From JBBQLG01 sp964251665 (GTDB taxonomy: Bacteria; Bacteroidota; Bacteroidia; Cytophagales; Spirosomataceae): 64,000 nucleotides of DNA. Under the pieces are notes generated by a model that did no database searches, was not told where the DNA came from, and was given only the letters and a program-made list of their open reading frames with translations. A program made the translations under genes and the position numbers. The DNA is taken from assembly GCA_964251665.1 (NCBI GenBank), contig CAXUKO010000012.1, forward strand, positions 124,001 to 188,000. The letters run 5' to 3'. Shown one piece after another: positions 61,465-64,000 of this stretch (the stretch's first letter is position 1; each line of letters starts with the position of its first letter).

Positions 61465-63216
61465 CTATGTGCAGCGTATATCCTTCAAATACAACTGTAG
61501 CGAGGTATTGCCATTGAAGGCGTTTTCTTCCAGCTGGTAACAGACAGAGAATGGAACATCACGCGCTAATCGGTCTGCCCAGTGCGCCAGATTGAAGCCT
61601 ATAGCCGTAAACGTCGGCACCCATTTCCCCAACTCAGCCTCACCCTGCCGCAGGATTAACTTCAGGTGTTTTTCCTTCATAATCACCGGCGGACCAACCA
61701 GATATACGTCGTCCGTGATGAAAACCGGTTGCAGGTTCTGAGGGCCAAACGGGGCCATCTGCTTCAGAATGTTAAAAAACTTCTGATCGATGGCCGTAAA
61801 GTCGAGCGGCATATCAACGTGGATGCAGGGAATCAGGTGCTCTTCGGCGATGCGTCGGCTGACAACTTCCTCAAATTTCTGCTGAAAAGCCGGAATATTA
61901 TCAATTTCCATCGTCAGCCCGGCGGCAAAGGTATGGCCCCCAAACTGTTCCAGCAGATCGGCGCATTCTTCGATGGCTTCGTAAACGTCGAAGCCCGGCA
62001 CCGACCGCGCTGAACCAGCCGCTTTATCATGCGATTTGGTCAGAATGATGGTCGGGCGGTGAAACTGCTCGATGCAGCGCGAGGCCACAATGCCGATCAC
62101 GCCTTTATGCCAGTCGGGATTGAACAGCACGGTGGTTTTAGCGGTAGCCCGGTGTTTATGCTGCCGAATCATCTCCAGCGCCTGCTCTGTAATGGTACTG
62201 TCAAAAGTCCGACGGCTGAGGTTGTGTTCATTGATGGCGAAGGCAAACTCGTCCGCTTCGGTATCGTTGTCGGACAGCAGCAACCGCACGGCTTCTTTGG
62301 CGTGTTTGATCCGGCCGGCGGCATTGATCCGCGGCCCAAGACCGAAGACTACATTGGTGATATCCAATTCTTTCTGAAAACCGGCCACTTTAATCAGCGC
62401 CTTCAATCCGGTTCGGGGCGATTTATTCAGTTGTTTCAGCCCCCAGTAGGCCATCACCCGGTTTTCGCCGGTGATCGGCACAATGTCCGAGGCAATACTA
62501 ACCGCCACCAGGTCGAGGTACGGGTAAAGCCGTTCCATCGGAATGTCTTTGTGTCGGCAAAATGCCTGCAGTAATTTAAAACCGACACCACAACCCGACA
62601 GTTCTTTGTAAGGGTAGTCGCAATCGTCGCGTTTGGGGTCCAGCACAGCTACCGCAGGGGGCAGTTCGTCGCCGGGACGGTGGTGATCGCAGATGATGAA
62701 GTCGACGCCCAGGGCATCGGCTTCCGCAACCCGATCTACGGATTTGATGCCACAGTCAAGGCTGATAATCAGCGTAAAGTCGTTGGCAGCGGCCCACTCG
62801 ACTCCCGTTTTGGAGATGCCATACCCTTCTGAGTAGCGATCAGGAATGTAATAATCGACGTGGGGGTAGATGCTTTTCAGAAAGCCATATACCAGCGCAA
62901 CGGATGTGGTGCCGTCGACGTCATAATCGCCGTAAACGAGAATTTTTTCGTTCTCAAGCAGGGCTGTCTGCAGCCGAAGTACCGCCTTATCCATGTCCTT
63001 CATCCGAAACGGGTCGTGCAAATGACTAATTTCGGGGCGGAAAAACAGCCGGGCTTCGTCGTAGGAGAAGCACCCGCGCTGCACCAGTAAACTGGCCAGA
63101 AACGGATTGATGCGTAATTCGTGCGTCAGCGTTTCAATGGCCGTCCGTTGCGGGGGGGCATCGGGAATCGGTTTTACAATCCAGCGTTTGGGAGTTGGCT
63201 CGGGTTGGACAATCAT
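61465..63216 (-). CDS. recJ: Single-stranded-DNA-specific exonuclease RecJ
   Basis: 583 aa from the ATG at 63216; a longer frame overlaps the divergent gene. DHH motifs are LVYGDYDVDGTTSVALVYG, LIISLDCGIK, FIICDHHRPGDELPPAVAVLDPKR (the DHH), VAVSIASDIVPI, and the DHHA1 region with SARSVPGFDVYEAIEECADLLEQFGGH. It digests ssDNA 5'-3' in recombination and mismatch repair. Confidence 0.95.
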   Translation of the reverse strand: MIVQPEPTPKRWIVKPIPDAPPQRTAIETLTHELRINPFLASLLVQRGCFSYDEARLFFRPEISHLHDPFRMKDMDKAVLRLQTALLENEKILVYGDYDVDGTTSVALVYGFLKSIYPHVDYYIPDRYSEGYGISKTGVEWAAANDFTLIISLDCGIKSVDRVAEADALGVDFIICDHHRPGDELPPAVAVLDPKRDDCDYPYKELSGCGVGFKLLQAFCRHKDIPMERLYPYLDLVAVSIASDIVPITGENRVMAYWGLKQLNKSPRTGLKALIKVAGFQKELDITNVVFGLGPRINAAGRIKHAKEAVRLLLSDNDTEADEFAFAINEHNLSRRTFDSTITEQALEMIRQHKHRATAKTTVLFNPDWHKGVIGIVASRCIEQFHRPTIILTKSHDKAAGSARSVPGFDVYEAIEECADLLEQFGGHTFAAGLTMEIDNIPAFQQKFEEVVSRRIAEEHLIPCIHVDMPLDFTAIDQKFFNILKQMAPFGPQNLQPVFITDDVYLVGPPVIMKEKHLKLILRQGEAELGKWVPTFTAIGFNLAHWADRLARDVPFSVCYQLEENAFNGNTSLQLYLKDIRCT

Positions 63217-63257
63217 AAATGCAAAATACGTTCGTTTTAACGAAAACTGATTCATTC

Positions 63258-63674
63258 ATGCTCTTTTTCCTTACCGTACTTTCCCTGCTGACTCCTGCTG
63301 AACGGCCGCCAATTCGTAAAGTCACGCTTACCGTTGAGGTGACAAACATTCAGCAGGTGTCGGGACGGATGTACATTGGGGTCTTTAAACCGACCAATAC
63401 GTTTCCGCAGGGACCACCCATGACGAAGCAGTCCGTAGCCGTCGAAGGGCGCACCGTTCATGCCATGTTTCAGCTCGAACCGGGGGAGTATGCCGTAGCG
63501 CTGTATCAGGATGTGAACAGCAACGGGTACATCGACAAGCGTATTTTCGGACTGCCCAAAGAGCCCTACGGCTTCAGCAATAACGTGAAGCCCCGCTTTT
63601 CGACCCCTAAGTTCGACGAGTGTAAGGTGCAGATAGGGGACGACGCCAAAACGCTGATCTCGCTCATTCACTGA
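63258..63674 (+). CDS. DUF2141 secreted protein
   Basis: 138 aa from the ATG at 63258, directly before a hydrophobic leader (LFFLTVLSLLTPAE); an ATG at 63219 would overlap recJ. DUF2141 pattern: LTVEVTNIQQVSGRMYIGVFK, LEPGEYAVALYQDVNSNGYIDKRIFGLPKEPYGFSNN. The family is of unknown function, extracytoplasmic. It is divergent from recJ. Confidence 0.88.
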   Translation: MLFFLTVLSLLTPAERPPIRKVTLTVEVTNIQQVSGRMYIGVFKPTNTFPQGPPMTKQSVAVEGRTVHAMFQLEPGEYAVALYQDVNSNGYIDKRIFGLPKEPYGFSNNVKPRFSTPKFDECKVQIGDDAKTLISLIH

Positions 63675-63770
63675 CTTCCGGCGCCGACCATGCCCGGTTG
63701 TGTGCAGCGAACTACAAACAATCCTGCTTAATCCTTGAATCAGCGTACCAACGATTCGGGATAATTTCCG

Positions 63771-63778
63771 TAATTTTG
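63771..63778 (+). promoter_or_regulatory. -7 element for guaB
   Basis: TAATTTTG is an exact TAnnTTTG match ending 30 nt before the guaB ATG. No -33 TTTG at proper spacing was seen. Confidence 0.45.
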
Positions 63779-63808
63779 TCCGGCAAATAACACCCCCTGC
63801 TATTTGCC

Positions 63809-64000
63809 ATGAGCTTAGATACCAGTAAGTTTCTTTACGAGGCTCTTACCTACGACGACGTTCTGCTGCTGCCTGCGTATTCGGAAGTCCTCCCCCGCGA
63901 TACCCGCACCGACGCCCAACTCACCCGTACCATTCGCCTGAACATTCCGCTCGTATCAGCGGCTATGGACACGGTGACCGAGTTCGAACTGGCCATTGCG
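63809..64000 (+). CDS. guaB: Inosine-5'-monophosphate dehydrogenase (3' end outside window)
   Basis: The first 64 codons are present: KFLYEALTYDDVLLLPAYSEVLPRD, then LTRTIRLNIPLVSAAMDTVTE, the standard IMPDH N-terminus. It makes XMP for GMP synthesis. The gene runs off the window edge. Confidence 0.95.
   Translation, partial: MSLDTSKFLYEALTYDDVLLLPAYSEVLPRDTRTDAQLTRTIRLNIPLVSAAMDTVTEFELAIA

Noticed and set aside
1..64000. CRISPR arrays, tRNA or rRNA genes
   Set aside because: All gaps were read for regular direct repeats, cloverleaf-like stretches and conserved rRNA words; none was found, though a short tRNA could be missed by eye.

Overview
The window looks like a contiguous piece of the chromosome of a Cytophagales bacterium (phylum Bacteroidota), most likely close to Spirosoma. 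This is inferred from content, with no search run. The evidence: gliding genes gldD and gldA; several Bacteroidota-type lipoproteins; large TonB-dependent receptors with a carboxypeptidase-regulatory-like N-terminus; a secreted protease with a type IX secretion tail; promoters of the TAnnTTTG type; and few purine-rich ribosome binding sites. Most genes are moderately GC-rich. The first ~1.8 kb is visibly more AT-rich and reads as acquired DNA.

Layout. 1-1832 is the 3' end of a defence or plasmid-restriction operon: the ATPase tail of a MukB/MksB/JetC-like SMC protein overlapping a Toprim protein that resembles JetD/MksG (Wadjet / MksBEFG). 1874-8116 (minus) is a sugar-type operon: a small antitoxin-like protein, GH13 alpha-glucosidase, LLM flavin monooxygenase, ThuA-like protein, four-helix membrane protein and SSS symporter. 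8489-15246 (minus) holds two paralogous TonB receptors flanking a small membrane protein and a beta-carbonic anhydrase broken by two 16-nt insertions. 15463-21305 carries envelope and hypothetical genes including gldD. 21434-28661 has gltX, ridA, an App1-type phosphatase, a HipA-like kinase with DUF3037, a PIN/Phd pair and glmS. 28772-32036 has a catalytic-half glycogen synthase, panC and panD. 32216-35128 has a flippase, a ParE-type pair inside an operon with rfaE2, and a zinc peptidase.

35302-41971 contains the DUF1800/DUF1501 pair, a 4TM protein, a secreted methyltransferase, a PemK-type pair and an APC permease. 42180-48167 contains gldA, a DUF4136 lipoprotein, aroB, a Tat-signal aminotransferase and an SDR epimerase. 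48479-53338 contains a large SGNH/DUF11 secreted protein, then an Anbu proteasome homologue coupled to a transglutaminase, then a GNAT. 53477-56826 is glmM, purK and recO. 56905-64000 has the secreted protease, lptB, an Rpn-type nuclease gene with an in-frame amber codon, recJ, a DUF2141 protein and the start of guaB.

Core biosynthesis is represented by amino-sugar synthesis (glmS and glmM), pantothenate (panC, panD), shikimate (aroB), purines (purK, guaB), LPS (rfaE2, lptB) and DNA repair (recO, recJ). Three toxin-antitoxin pairs and a HipA-like pair sit among these genes. Several gene ends carry very long, near-perfect inverted repeats, some built from short internally repeated words, and REP-like elements also occur. 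No tRNA, rRNA, CRISPR array or intact insertion sequence was seen.
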